From an uncultured Gallionellaceae bacterium (GTDB taxonomy: Bacteria > Pseudomonadota > Gammaproteobacteria > Burkholderiales > Gallionellaceae): a stretch of 64,000 nt of DNA. The notes beneath the pieces were generated by a model. That model searched no databases. It saw only the letters and a program-made list of their open reading frames with translations, and was not told the origin of the DNA. Made by a program: the position numbers and the translations under genes. Below are positions 1-7,860 of this stretch, piece by piece; the first letter of the stretch is position 1, and every line of letters begins with the position of its first letter. The stretch is taken from positions 25,966-89,965 of the forward strand of contig CAINCU010000040.1 in NCBI GenBank assembly GCA_903847155.1, written 5' to 3'.

Positions 1-130
1 GCCTTCCCATGATTTCTCACAGTGGCTTATCGATGTATCCACACTTGCTAACCGTTGCGGGGGCAGCACAGGCTTTTAACCTGTTTCCCGATTATCCTGG
101 CATAACTTCGCCTGGCACCTTGTAGCGAAT
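1..130 (-). promoter_or_regulatory. Cobalamin riboswitch, 3' part cut by window edge
   Basis: Read on the minus strand, this stretch holds the landmark blocks of the cobalamin (B12) riboswitch in the right order: AGGTGCC (near 120-114), GGTTAAAAGCCTG (near 80), the B12-box-like core GCTGCCCCCGCAACGG (near 68-53), GCCACTGTGAG (near 27-17) and GGGAAGGC at the edge. The regulated gene, probably a B12 transporter or B12-dependent enzyme, lies beyond position 1 on the minus strand. Bases 131-326, between the riboswitch and the end of the ABC transporter gene, hold no gene I can support, only a short inverted repeat (GTCCGC at 221-226 with GCGGAC at 237-242). Confidence 0.9.
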
Positions 131-326
131 AAACTATAACCCAAGTTTTGACTTCATATCAAAAAATCCGCAAGTTTTACAGAGCAACAACAAAAGAAAT
201 ATATTCGAAGAATTTACGGGTCCGCCGAGTTCATTCGCGGACTTGATCGCTACTGCCTATGGATTGGCGATTCGGATCAAAGTGAGGCTAACTCTATAAA
301 GCCAGTGTCCACTAGGCTTCAGGCAG

Positions 327-2507
327 TCACAAAGATGCGCCTTGATAGCCCGAAGGCTGCCACTGTTTCGATGGCTCAGTTGCCGCATGCCCTCCGGACT
401 GCTCCAGGTCCCGCACAATCTCCCCTTGCTCCAGCACCACCACCCTCTGTGCCATGGCAATCGTTTCAGGGCGATGGGCAATAACTATGCGCGTGAGATC
501 AAGCTGGGCGATGGCAACATTGACCGCCTGCTCGTTCCATATGTCGAGATGACTGGTCGCTTCGTCGAGCACCAATAGTTTGGGCTCCTTGTAGAGCGCC
601 CGGGCCAGCAAAACACGCTGCTTCTGGCCGCCGGAAAGCCCAGTACCGATATCGCCGATCAGTGTGTTGTAGCCCATTGGCATCGCCGCGATCTCGCGAT
701 CCAGCACCGCCGCGTGAGCACAAGCAGCGATCCGCTCTTGGTCGGGCGCTAGATCGAAGAAGCTGATGTTGTCGGCGATCGATCCCGAGAACAACTGGTC
801 ATCCTGCATCACCGCGCCGGCGATGCGGCGGAAGTTTTCTCGGCCGAGCTGTTCGAGATTGGTTCCGGCAACGCGAATGGAGCCTTCGGTGGGTTCGAGC
901 AAGCCGAGCAGAAGTTTCACCAGCGTCGTCTTACCAGACCCGGAAATGCCCGTGACGGCAATAAATTGCCCGGCGGGGATTTCGAGGTTGCAATTCTTCA
1001 GAACCCACGGCTCGCCATCAGCGTAACGAAAGGAAAGTCCCGTGATCTTGATGTGTGGCTCCACGGTCGCCAGATCGATTTCCGGGAGTGCATCATGCCG
1101 TTCCGGTTCTGTAAGAACGATATCGGCCACGCGCTCGCCATGCAGACGCAGCATACGCAGTTCAAACAACCGATCGATCAGCGACGCCATCCGTTGGCTG
1201 AACTGATCCTTGTAGGCCAGGAAGGCGAACAGCATCCCTACAGAGAACTTGCCGTCGATCACCGCCAGCGCGGCCAGCCAGATCACCACGACGCGTTCAA
1301 GGCCGAAGATCAACGTGTTGGCCATCTGGTACGAAATCGTGATGCGCGCGATGCGCAACTCGGCGTTGAATTGTTCAACCAGGCGATTCGACCACCCAGC
1401 ATGTCGTTCCGGCCCCCTGCCGAACAAGCGGACACTTTGGATGCCGCGTACCGATTCCAGAAAATGGGTTTGTTGCTTGGCGGCATGGACGATCTGTTCC
1501 GAATTGGCGTCCCGCAACGGGCGGAAGATCACCCAGCGCAGTAGGCCATAGAGTATCACCGTGATTATGGCAATGACGCTCAATTTCACGCTGTACAAGA
1601 CCATTAGGACGAAGGTTGCCAGCACCAGCAGGCCATCGATCAATCCCTCCACCAATTGGATGGTCAGGCTGCGCTGGATAGTCTGAATGGACCCAAACCG
1701 AGAGACGATGTCGCCCAAATGCCGTTTTTCGAAGAACGGAAACGGCAAGCGGAGCAAGTGGGCGAAGGCATTGCCCAGCCACTGGAAGTTGAATTGGGTC
1801 GTCAGTACCGTACTCACCCAAGCCCGCGTGATGGTGACGGCCGCTTGTACCAGCACCAGCACCAGAAACCCAAAGCCGAGCACGGTAATCAAATCTCGGT
1901 CGGAGGACACCAATGCCTCGTCGACGATCCACTGCAAATAGAACGGCGCCACCAGCGCGCAGAGTTGCAAAGCGATACCCAGCAGCAGCAATTGCACCAG
2001 TCCGCGGCGCAGCCCCGTCACTTTGCCCATCAATTCGAAAAGCTTGATCTGGCGGGTCTCGCGCTGCGGCCGGAAATCGGTACCGGGGGTGAGTTCCAAG
2101 GCAACGCCGGTGAAGTGCTCCGCCACGTCCTTCATGGCAACCCGGCGTTCGCCGATGGCCGGGTCGTGAATGACCACCCAATTGGCAGTAACCTCATGCA
2201 GGACGACAAAATGGTTCATGTCCCAGTGCAGCACGCAAGGCAGCTTCAAATCGGAAAGGTGCTGCAAATCCAGCTTCAGCGGACGGGCGTGGAGCCCAAG
2301 CGCCTGGGCGACGGCGATCAGTCCCTTGAGCGAGGTGCCTTTCAGCGAAACGGAAAAGCGCTGGCGCATTGCCGGCAGGTCGATCTCGTGACCATGAAAG
2401 CTCGCCACCATTGCGACGCAGGCTAGGCCGCATTCGGCTGCTTCGGTCTGTAGCATCACGGGCATGCGTGGCCCGGTGAAGAACGACAACAGTGGAGAAT
2501 TGCTCAT
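327..2507 (-). CDS. C39-peptidase ABC transporter (double-glycine leader exporter)
   Basis: This 726-residue protein is a bacteriocin/RiPP exporter that removes the leader during transport. The N-terminal C39 domain has Gln20, Cys26 (in AAECGLAC), His99 (in MNHFVVL) and Asp115 (in IHDPAIG), so the protease looks intact. A six-helix ABC membrane domain follows (about 165-440). The nucleotide-binding domain has Walker A GISGSGKTT (near 520), signature LSGGQKQR (near 626) and Walker B LLVLDEAT (near 646). I chose the ATG at 2507 because it overlaps the HlyD stop as ATGA; the longer open frame has no support. It is the last gene of the RiPP cluster. Its natural substrate should be the GG-motif precursor at 6873-7814. 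Confidence 0.93.
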   Translation of the reverse strand: MSNSPLLSFFTGPRMPVMLQTEAAECGLACVAMVASFHGHEIDLPAMRQRFSVSLKGTSLKGLIAVAQALGLHARPLKLDLQHLSDLKLPCVLHWDMNHFVVLHEVTANWVVIHDPAIGERRVAMKDVAEHFTGVALELTPGTDFRPQRETRQIKLFELMGKVTGLRRGLVQLLLLGIALQLCALVAPFYLQWIVDEALVSSDRDLITVLGFGFLVLVLVQAAVTITRAWVSTVLTTQFNFQWLGNAFAHLLRLPFPFFEKRHLGDIVSRFGSIQTIQRSLTIQLVEGLIDGLLVLATFVLMVLYSVKLSVIAIITVILYGLLRWVIFRPLRDANSEQIVHAAKQQTHFLESVRGIQSVRLFGRGPERHAGWSNRLVEQFNAELRIARITISYQMANTLIFGLERVVVIWLAALAVIDGKFSVGMLFAFLAYKDQFSQRMASLIDRLFELRMLRLHGERVADIVLTEPERHDALPEIDLATVEPHIKITGLSFRYADGEPWVLKNCNLEIPAGQFIAVTGISGSGKTTLVKLLLGLLEPTEGSIRVAGTNLEQLGRENFRRIAGAVMQDDQLFSGSIADNISFFDLAPDQERIAACAHAAVLDREIAAMPMGYNTLIGDIGTGLSGGQKQRVLLARALYKEPKLLVLDEATSHLDIWNEQAVNVAIAQLDLTRIVIAHRPETIAMAQRVVVLEQGEIVRDLEQSGGHAATEPSKQWQPSGYQGASL

Positions 2508-3793
2508 AGCTTGCCCGATATACTGAACAGCGGTTCCAGCACCCATTCGTAGAGTTTGCGCTCTTCGAGAAAAATGCTCGCATCCAGGGCCATGCCCGGC
2601 CGCAGGGACTGTTCGATTCCATAAGCCAGGACGCTCGGATGCTCAAGCGTGACGCGCACCCGATACAACGGCTCAACGTTCGTCAAGCCGCCCTGAACGA
2701 GCGAAGAGATTTCGTCGGCGCGTAGCGCCGTGCGCGAAACTTCTCGAATGCGCCCGCTGTGCTGACCGAACTTCTGATAAGGAAACGCTTGGTAGCGGAT
2801 TAATACCGGCAATCCCAGCTTGAGAAAACCGACCGACCGCGAAGGCACATAGAGTTCCGCTTCAAGCGTGGCGCTCTGCGGCACCAGACTGGCGAGCAGT
2901 TGGTTGGCGGCGACGGTCTGCCCAGGTTCGGCGGAAATCGCCGCCACTTGGCCCGGCTGCGGCGCGCGCACAACGATGCGCCGCCTGGCCTCGTTCTCGG
3001 CAAGATCCTGCTCGATGCTGGCGATGTTGCGTTGCAAAGCCAATTCGTCGCGTTTGGCCTGCTTTTGCTGGTCTTGTAGTTCGGCCTGGGCGGTGGCGAG
3101 GTCGCGTTCGACGGCCGCTTTCGCGCGTTCCAGATCGTACACCCGCTGCTGCTGGTCGATGAGATCGGCGGTCTTGTCCTGAAGTTGCGCTATGGAAATG
3201 AAGTTCACGTCGGCGAGTTCCTTGTACCGCTTCAGTGCTTGCTGGGCCAGGTCGACGCGCCGTTCCTGAAGAATGATCTGGCCGGCGATACGGTCGGTCT
3301 CCGTCCCCAGATCCTTGGCTCGGTTCGCTGTGGCGGCGGTGCGCTGTCGTGCTTGCATGGAGGCCAGCCCGCGTTCCGTCTCTAGGTTCTCACGGCGTGA
3401 TTCCAACATGGTGCTGATGGTACCTTCAGTTTCGCCGCGCGTTGCGCTGGTGCGTTCGCTCGACAGCACGAACAGCACATCGCCGGTCACAACGGTTTGT
3501 CCTTCTTCGACGCGTCGCTCGATGATGGTTCCGGCTTGGCCGGAAACTACTCGGGAGATGCCGGTGCTGGGCACGATCATGCCCACCACCTGCGCCTTGC
3601 GGGCGTAGCCAAACAACGTGAAGAAAACGACAATACCAACGGTAATTCCAACGAAGAGGAAGGTCAAAACTGAAAACGAAACCGGGCGTGCCAGCAGAAT
3701 CTCGCCGTGCAGCTTGTGGCGCGCACTGTCGAGTGCTTGCTGGCGGAAAAGGGGAGTTCGGGAGGGAATGTCGGGTGTCGGGTGATCTGGCAT
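2504..3793 (-). CDS. HlyD-family periplasmic adaptor of the RiPP exporter
   Basis: This is a membrane-fusion protein of about 429 residues. It has a short cytosolic tail, one transmembrane helix (about 38-62), a biotinyl-lipoyl-like segment (VSGQAGTIIERRVEEGQTV), a long coiled coil (about 120-260) and a C-terminal beta-barrel part. Such adaptors join inner-membrane C39-ABC exporters to a TolC-type outer-membrane channel; no TolC gene is visible here. The ATG at 3793 is preferred to a TTG seven codons upstream, but neither has a clear Shine-Dalgarno sequence. The stop overlaps the ABC gene start, so the two are translationally coupled. Confidence 0.88.
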   Translation of the reverse strand: MPDHPTPDIPSRTPLFRQQALDSARHKLHGEILLARPVSFSVLTFLFVGITVGIVVFFTLFGYARKAQVVGMIVPSTGISRVVSGQAGTIIERRVEEGQTVVTGDVLFVLSSERTSATRGETEGTISTMLESRRENLETERGLASMQARQRTAATANRAKDLGTETDRIAGQIILQERRVDLAQQALKRYKELADVNFISIAQLQDKTADLIDQQQRVYDLERAKAAVERDLATAQAELQDQQKQAKRDELALQRNIASIEQDLAENEARRRIVVRAPQPGQVAAISAEPGQTVAANQLLASLVPQSATLEAELYVPSRSVGFLKLGLPVLIRYQAFPYQKFGQHSGRIREVSRTALRADEISSLVQGGLTNVEPLYRVRVTLEHPSVLAYGIEQSLRPGMALDASIFLEERKLYEWVLEPLFSISGKL

Positions 3794-3845
3794 GCGGCTA
3801 AACGATACAAACAAAAGATTGTGGCGAAGTCATATTGGCACCTAT

Positions 3846-5276
3846 TTATCGACTTGTCTCATAACAGTGCTGATACTGAGCCGATAGCTGCAAATGACGC
3901 TCTATTGCCACCTTTGCTAACCAATTGGCACCTTCCCCCTGATCTTTTGCCTTATCTAAATCATCTCGAACAAATTTCGATGAAAATCCATTATTGTTTG
4001 CATAGAGAACATCGTCTTGTCTTCTATAGTTGCGGTAAGCCGCGTTCACTAATGAACTGTCATGATATCCCCTGCACCAGGCTATTGCCTCTTTCAACGA
4101 AAGACTAGGTAATATCCATTCGCACGAATTCCAGATATCAATATTCCGCCCAGCAATAATACTATAGTCTTCGTGTTGCGCAAGCGGGGAGGATGCAACA
4201 ACATAATATGGTTCAACCGATATTTGATCGGAGAACATACGTAAGGAATCCAGAAGCCTCTCAATGGAAGCAATGCTATCCCCAGGAAGTCCAATATGGA
4301 TTGTCACCATTAAATACGCCACCGGACCCATTGACTCGCGAAGCCGTGCAACAAGAGCTTGAATATCAAACTGCGTATAACCCAACACGGCGCGACCTTT
4401 TGGCGTTGCTCCGTATAAGCAAACATTTAATGAGCCAATTCTGTGCTCTTTAATGAATGCCCAAAATTCTTTTAAGTGAGCAAGTCTAAGGAAGTCGGAA
4501 TTTAGGTGTAACTCTATTTCGCCATTTGGCGCGACTCTATGCATCATATTTGATAACAGGTGGAATTTCGTCTCCGATATCTTTAGTGAGTCGCTAGTAA
4601 GTGTCAAATTGAATGGTTGCGGTTTTAAGTTTAATTCTCTTTCTAGTTCTTTAATATTAGAAGCCAAATTTGTAGCTTTAATTCTCTTGTACGGCAAGCA
4701 CGTAGTTGGCTCTCTTGAACAATTTATGCAGTGCCCGTGGCACTCAGGCATGTCGATCATCATATTGGCAGAGCGCCATAAGTAGCCATTGGCCGGAACA
4801 TATTTGACAGACTTCCTTCCTCCATAATCGAATTTTGGAGACGAGATGTTAAACACAGTCGCCATTTCCAATAACGAATCATATCCCCGCCTGAATATGG
4901 CCGAGGCTTGATTAAACGCATCGTCTATAAATAACTCATCAGGTAACAACCCCATGATGCAATACTTAATGTTAGGGTACCCCTGTCGCAAACTGGTCAT
5001 TTTGTCGTTAATGATTCGCGCCCACGGGAGTGGGATACCGTCTGGGATATCTCTCCATGCCCCCGCTAGATATATCCCAGCCCATACAGTGCGCCCTCGA
5101 TATTTACGGACCAAATACTCAACAAGAATGCTATCGGGTATTTGTATGAACGTATCATGTATGGCGGCGTCCACTGAAAAATGTTGCAGTGCCGTTTTTG
5201 CGGCATAGACCCCAGGTATCGGCCAGAAACGGGAATCCGGACGTTCAGAGAAAATCTCGATAGAATAAGTGGCCAT
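3846..5276 (-). CDS. Radical SAM enzyme with B12-domain-like N-terminus
   Basis: This protein has about 476 residues. A CX3CX2C cluster motif (Cys179, Cys183, Cys186) sits far from the N-terminus, where B12-dependent radical SAM proteins carry it. Residues 1-175 have alternating strand/helix patterning that recalls a B12-binding domain, but I do not see the DXHXXG base-off motif, so cobalamin use is uncertain. After the cluster come an LPYKRIKATNL segment and a TIM-barrel-like region typical of this superfamily. In proteusin pathways, B12 radical SAM enzymes (PoyB, PoyC) C-methylate the core; a similar role here is inference from context. The gene is AT-rich compared with the exporter genes. 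It starts at the ATG at 5276 without a strong ribosome site, 235 bp after the SPASM gene. Confidence 0.7.
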   Translation of the reverse strand: MATYSIEIFSERPDSRFWPIPGVYAAKTALQHFSVDAAIHDTFIQIPDSILVEYLVRKYRGRTVWAGIYLAGAWRDIPDGIPLPWARIINDKMTSLRQGYPNIKYCIMGLLPDELFIDDAFNQASAIFRRGYDSLLEMATVFNISSPKFDYGGRKSVKYVPANGYLWRSANMMIDMPECHGHCINCSREPTTCLPYKRIKATNLASNIKELERELNLKPQPFNLTLTSDSLKISETKFHLLSNMMHRVAPNGEIELHLNSDFLRLAHLKEFWAFIKEHRIGSLNVCLYGATPKGRAVLGYTQFDIQALVARLRESMGPVAYLMVTIHIGLPGDSIASIERLLDSLRMFSDQISVEPYYVVASSPLAQHEDYSIIAGRNIDIWNSCEWILPSLSLKEAIAWCRGYHDSSLVNAAYRNYRRQDDVLYANNNGFSSKFVRDDLDKAKDQGEGANWLAKVAIERHLQLSAQYQHCYETSR

Positions 5277-5380
5277 TTCAAGTATCCGCAATTAGCGATT
5301 GTCTTTACAGGACTCGACGGTTGTTAAGAGCGTAGCGGGCTAAGCTAAACAAGCATTTTGTCAAGATAGCGACAGCGTCG

Positions 5381-5421
5381 CACTGGCTGCGCGTTTTCCA
5401 CTGATACCCACGGAGCCAGTG
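5381..5421. other. Inverted repeat between two radical SAM genes
   Basis: An 8-bp perfect inverted repeat (CACTGGCT at 5381-5388, AGCCAGTG at 5414-5421) encloses a nearly complementary inner pair (GTTTTCCAC and GTGGGAAAC). A small hairpin, GCGAC-AGC-GTCGC, lies just to the left (5369-5381). The stretch 5277-5511 has no gene. It may act as a transcript-processing or attenuation site inside the operon, or simply be a boundary left by recombination. There is no T-tract, so a normal terminator is unlikely. Confidence 0.4.
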
Positions 5422-5511
5422 GGAAACCCTTTAATGTCGCCCACCTGACACTGTCTCCAGCTCATCCCCATCCGCTTCTTTTCTAAATAGCGTCAGTGTG
5501 AAGCAGCTTCT

Positions 5512-6873
5512 TCAATTTCCCTTCTCCAGATTTTCCCGACAAGACTGAGTCATGCTGGAAAGATCGATATCTCCCATCCAGGAAACAAGCCTAATAGGGA
5601 TTAGGCCGGTAATAAAAAAAACCGCTGCACAAAGGAACGGCAGCCGATAGTAAAACTGAAAAAGACACGCCTTTGAGAATTCGTCGTTCTCCAAATATAA
5701 ACAGCCTCCGCGGCAAAATGCGAGGACAGGGCATTTTATGCAATTGTCACGTGAGCGCCAGTGCCATACTGTATTCAGTACTGGACCAGGAAGGTCGCTT
5801 ACGTGACCAAGCAAATGCCTTCCGACAGGAAGTGTATTTTGGCAGGTAACAATGTTTTGCGTATTCAGATTAACTACGACAGCATCTGGTCTATCCAAGC
5901 CACATTTATGTCCAATACAAACGGCTGGCTTACTGGTTTGAAGCATCGAAAAAAAGTCCTGTATTTCCTCCCCAAACGCGAAGAGGCTCTTCCCGGCAAT
6001 TAGTTCCTCAAAAACGATAGAAAGATCGGCCAAGCTAGGGGCAACAACATTCTGATTTGCCGGCGTCGCGAGCCCCTCCGTTAATAAAACAATATTTATA
6101 TAAGACGTGCTTAATCGTCGAGCTAAATAATGGCGAATATCTACGATGGACAAATTGTCGGACGTCAAAACGCAGTTAAAGCGTAATGATCTCCTGCTCT
6201 CAAGCAATCGGTGAAACAGTTCGTGAACATAATGATTATTGAGTACATCATCAGTTCTATGCCGACCGGGTCCATCATGGCTTATAGTAACGTCAACCCG
6301 ATCATGAGTCAGAATCCAATCCGCGATTTGCTTGTTTATCAAAGACCCGTTTGTAACGGTACCAACTCTGGCCTGGGGATAAATGTCCAAAAGGCTTTCA
6401 GCTAAAGGCTTGAAATCCGACCAATAAACAAATGGCTCGCCCCCCCATAACTCAAATCTAATTTCTTGCGCAGGATTTAGCCATGATCTTAGCCCGGCAA
6501 CAAAGCCAGCGACATTTTCCCGGTTTGCGTTTTTCCTAACCGGAACCATCGATGAAGAAGAGTGATCACGTCCGTCTTGCTGCGCACAGTAACCACATTG
6601 AAAGTTGCATTTCAATCCCAGCTGAATCTTAACTAATTGGAATGGCCCGTGTTTATGGCCCGGACTACTCGGAGTAATAGTAAACTGTCGCTGATGCTCC
6701 CACGGTTGCTGCGTTTTCTGGTATTTTCTACCGACTCGATCAAGTGATAATAAACCGCCCGACGACCACTTCATAATATTCGATTGCACGTCATAATGAA
6801 CGGATTTAATATCGCCTCGAGAATCCACTAAATCAATTACAACCGGATTAGCGGTTTCGGTAGCATTGTCCAT
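5512..6873 (-). CDS. SPASM-domain radical SAM RiPP maturase
   Basis: This radical SAM protein of about 453 residues has the cluster motif CNFQCGYC (Cys89, Cys93, Cys96), followed by the WGGEP motif typical of SPASM enzymes. A Cys-rich C-terminal region (CIGHKCG, then CIKCPVLAFCRGGC and a further Cys) should bind one or two auxiliary Fe-S clusters. The family makes thioether, C-C or oxidative modifications in peptides. A hydrophobic segment after the SPASM region (PFLCAAVFFITGLI) is unusual and might anchor it at the membrane. The ATG at 6873 overlaps the precursor stop as TAATG, so this maturase is translationally coupled to the precursor. Confidence 0.85.
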   Translation of the reverse strand: MDNATETANPVVIDLVDSRGDIKSVHYDVQSNIMKWSSGGLLSLDRVGRKYQKTQQPWEHQRQFTITPSSPGHKHGPFQLVKIQLGLKCNFQCGYCAQQDGRDHSSSSMVPVRKNANRENVAGFVAGLRSWLNPAQEIRFELWGGEPFVYWSDFKPLAESLLDIYPQARVGTVTNGSLINKQIADWILTHDRVDVTISHDGPGRHRTDDVLNNHYVHELFHRLLESRRSLRFNCVLTSDNLSIVDIRHYLARRLSTSYINIVLLTEGLATPANQNVVAPSLADLSIVFEELIAGKSLFAFGEEIQDFFSMLQTSKPAVCIGHKCGLDRPDAVVVNLNTQNIVTCQNTLPVGRHLLGHVSDLPGPVLNTVWHWRSRDNCIKCPVLAFCRGGCLYLENDEFSKACLFQFYYRLPFLCAAVFFITGLIPIRLVSWMGDIDLSSMTQSCRENLEKGN

Positions 6874-7814
6874 TAGCCGGAAAGCTCCGCTACGGACATT
6901 TTCCCACAAAGATCAGCGCCATCAACGCTAACACCACTCTCGACGACATAGCTGTTTGCAATAAAACTTTGGTTGCCGTCCAACAAAAAACTATGCAGTG
7001 TTTCAGGTTCCGACACAACCCTGTAAGTCAATGAAGAGACGGTACCTATCCCATCAGCCAGATAAATCTTATCCCCTAATTCCATCTGACGGAATTGCCT
7101 GTCTTCCAATCCAAATTCCGGATTCAATTTGCGCTTCCAGGTTCGATAGGCACGATATCCCTCCAAATCCACTGCAAGCCACAGTCCATCTTCGCAAAGG
7201 AATAGCTGCTCCCATGTGCACTCAATTTGTGAGTTCAATTGGTAGATCTTGTCCCCCGGCTGAACAACACAAGTAACTAGTTCCGACACCCGATTACTAC
7301 CGCCGAGTGCTGCTAATTCGGTTCCCACGGGAATTAGTTCGATCGGGACGATTGCTCCATCAGCACGCTTTACTCTGGTATGCTTGGGGAAGCAGCAAAA
7401 GCCTCCGCCTGAACCAGCAACTAAAACTAGCACACCAGCGGCCACGACGACGACGACACCCGCCACTACTGCAGAATAAACGGTCACGGCAGCCGCAGCA
7501 TTAACGGAAGCCAAAACATTAATGTTAATCGTCAGGGTACCACCCCCGCCGGCAACCTGTTCAAGCGTATCGTCGTCTAGTGGAATCTCAATCAAATTAG
7601 AGGCTCCATCCCTGCAGAATGTAACCCCTGGATTATTTTCTTCTTGTAGCGCTCTTGCTAAATTGGCCTGAACGCTGTCCTCACTTAACTGTGCACCACA
7701 CTCTCTGTTTGCAAAGTCAACTAAGCCTGCCACACTAAAATTCGACTTCAATGAGTCTATGAAAGCCTGTTCCTTACCCACTGGAATAACAAAATCATCG
7801 ATATCATGTTTCAT
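6873..7814 (-). CDS. RiPP precursor: leader, GG motif, hydrophobic core, Hint-like domain
   Basis: This 313-residue protein has four parts. Residues 1-85 look like a Nif11-type helical leader. LDDDTLEQVAGG (79-90) matches the double-glycine cleavage site used by C39 peptidases. Residues 91-139 are almost only Thr, Ile, Asn, Val, Ala and Gly, with TININV and a Val/Ala-rich run, much like a proteusin core. From Cys140-Cys141 on, CFPKHTRVKRADG and PIELIPVGTELAAL match the start of a Hint (intein/hedgehog) domain, which ends near residue 291 with FIANSYVVES. The usual block-B His seems replaced by Gln (TWEQ), and the final His-Asn by Glu-Ser, so self-cleavage may be altered or lost. The gene has a good ribosome site (AAGGA) and lies between an epimerase and a maturase. 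The core assignment is inference. Confidence 0.72.
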   Translation of the reverse strand: MKHDIDDFVIPVGKEQAFIDSLKSNFSVAGLVDFANRECGAQLSEDSVQANLARALQEENNPGVTFCRDGASNLIEIPLDDDTLEQVAGGGGTLTININVLASVNAAAAVTVYSAVVAGVVVVVAAGVLVLVAGSGGGFCCFPKHTRVKRADGAIVPIELIPVGTELAALGGSNRVSELVTCVVQPGDKIYQLNSQIECTWEQLFLCEDGLWLAVDLEGYRAYRTWKRKLNPEFGLEDRQFRQMELGDKIYLADGIGTVSSLTYRVVSEPETLHSFLLDGNQSFIANSYVVESGVSVDGADLCGKMSVAELSG

Positions 7815-7860
7815 AAAATTTTCCTTCTACATGTTGAACGAATTAGTAATGTAATCTACC

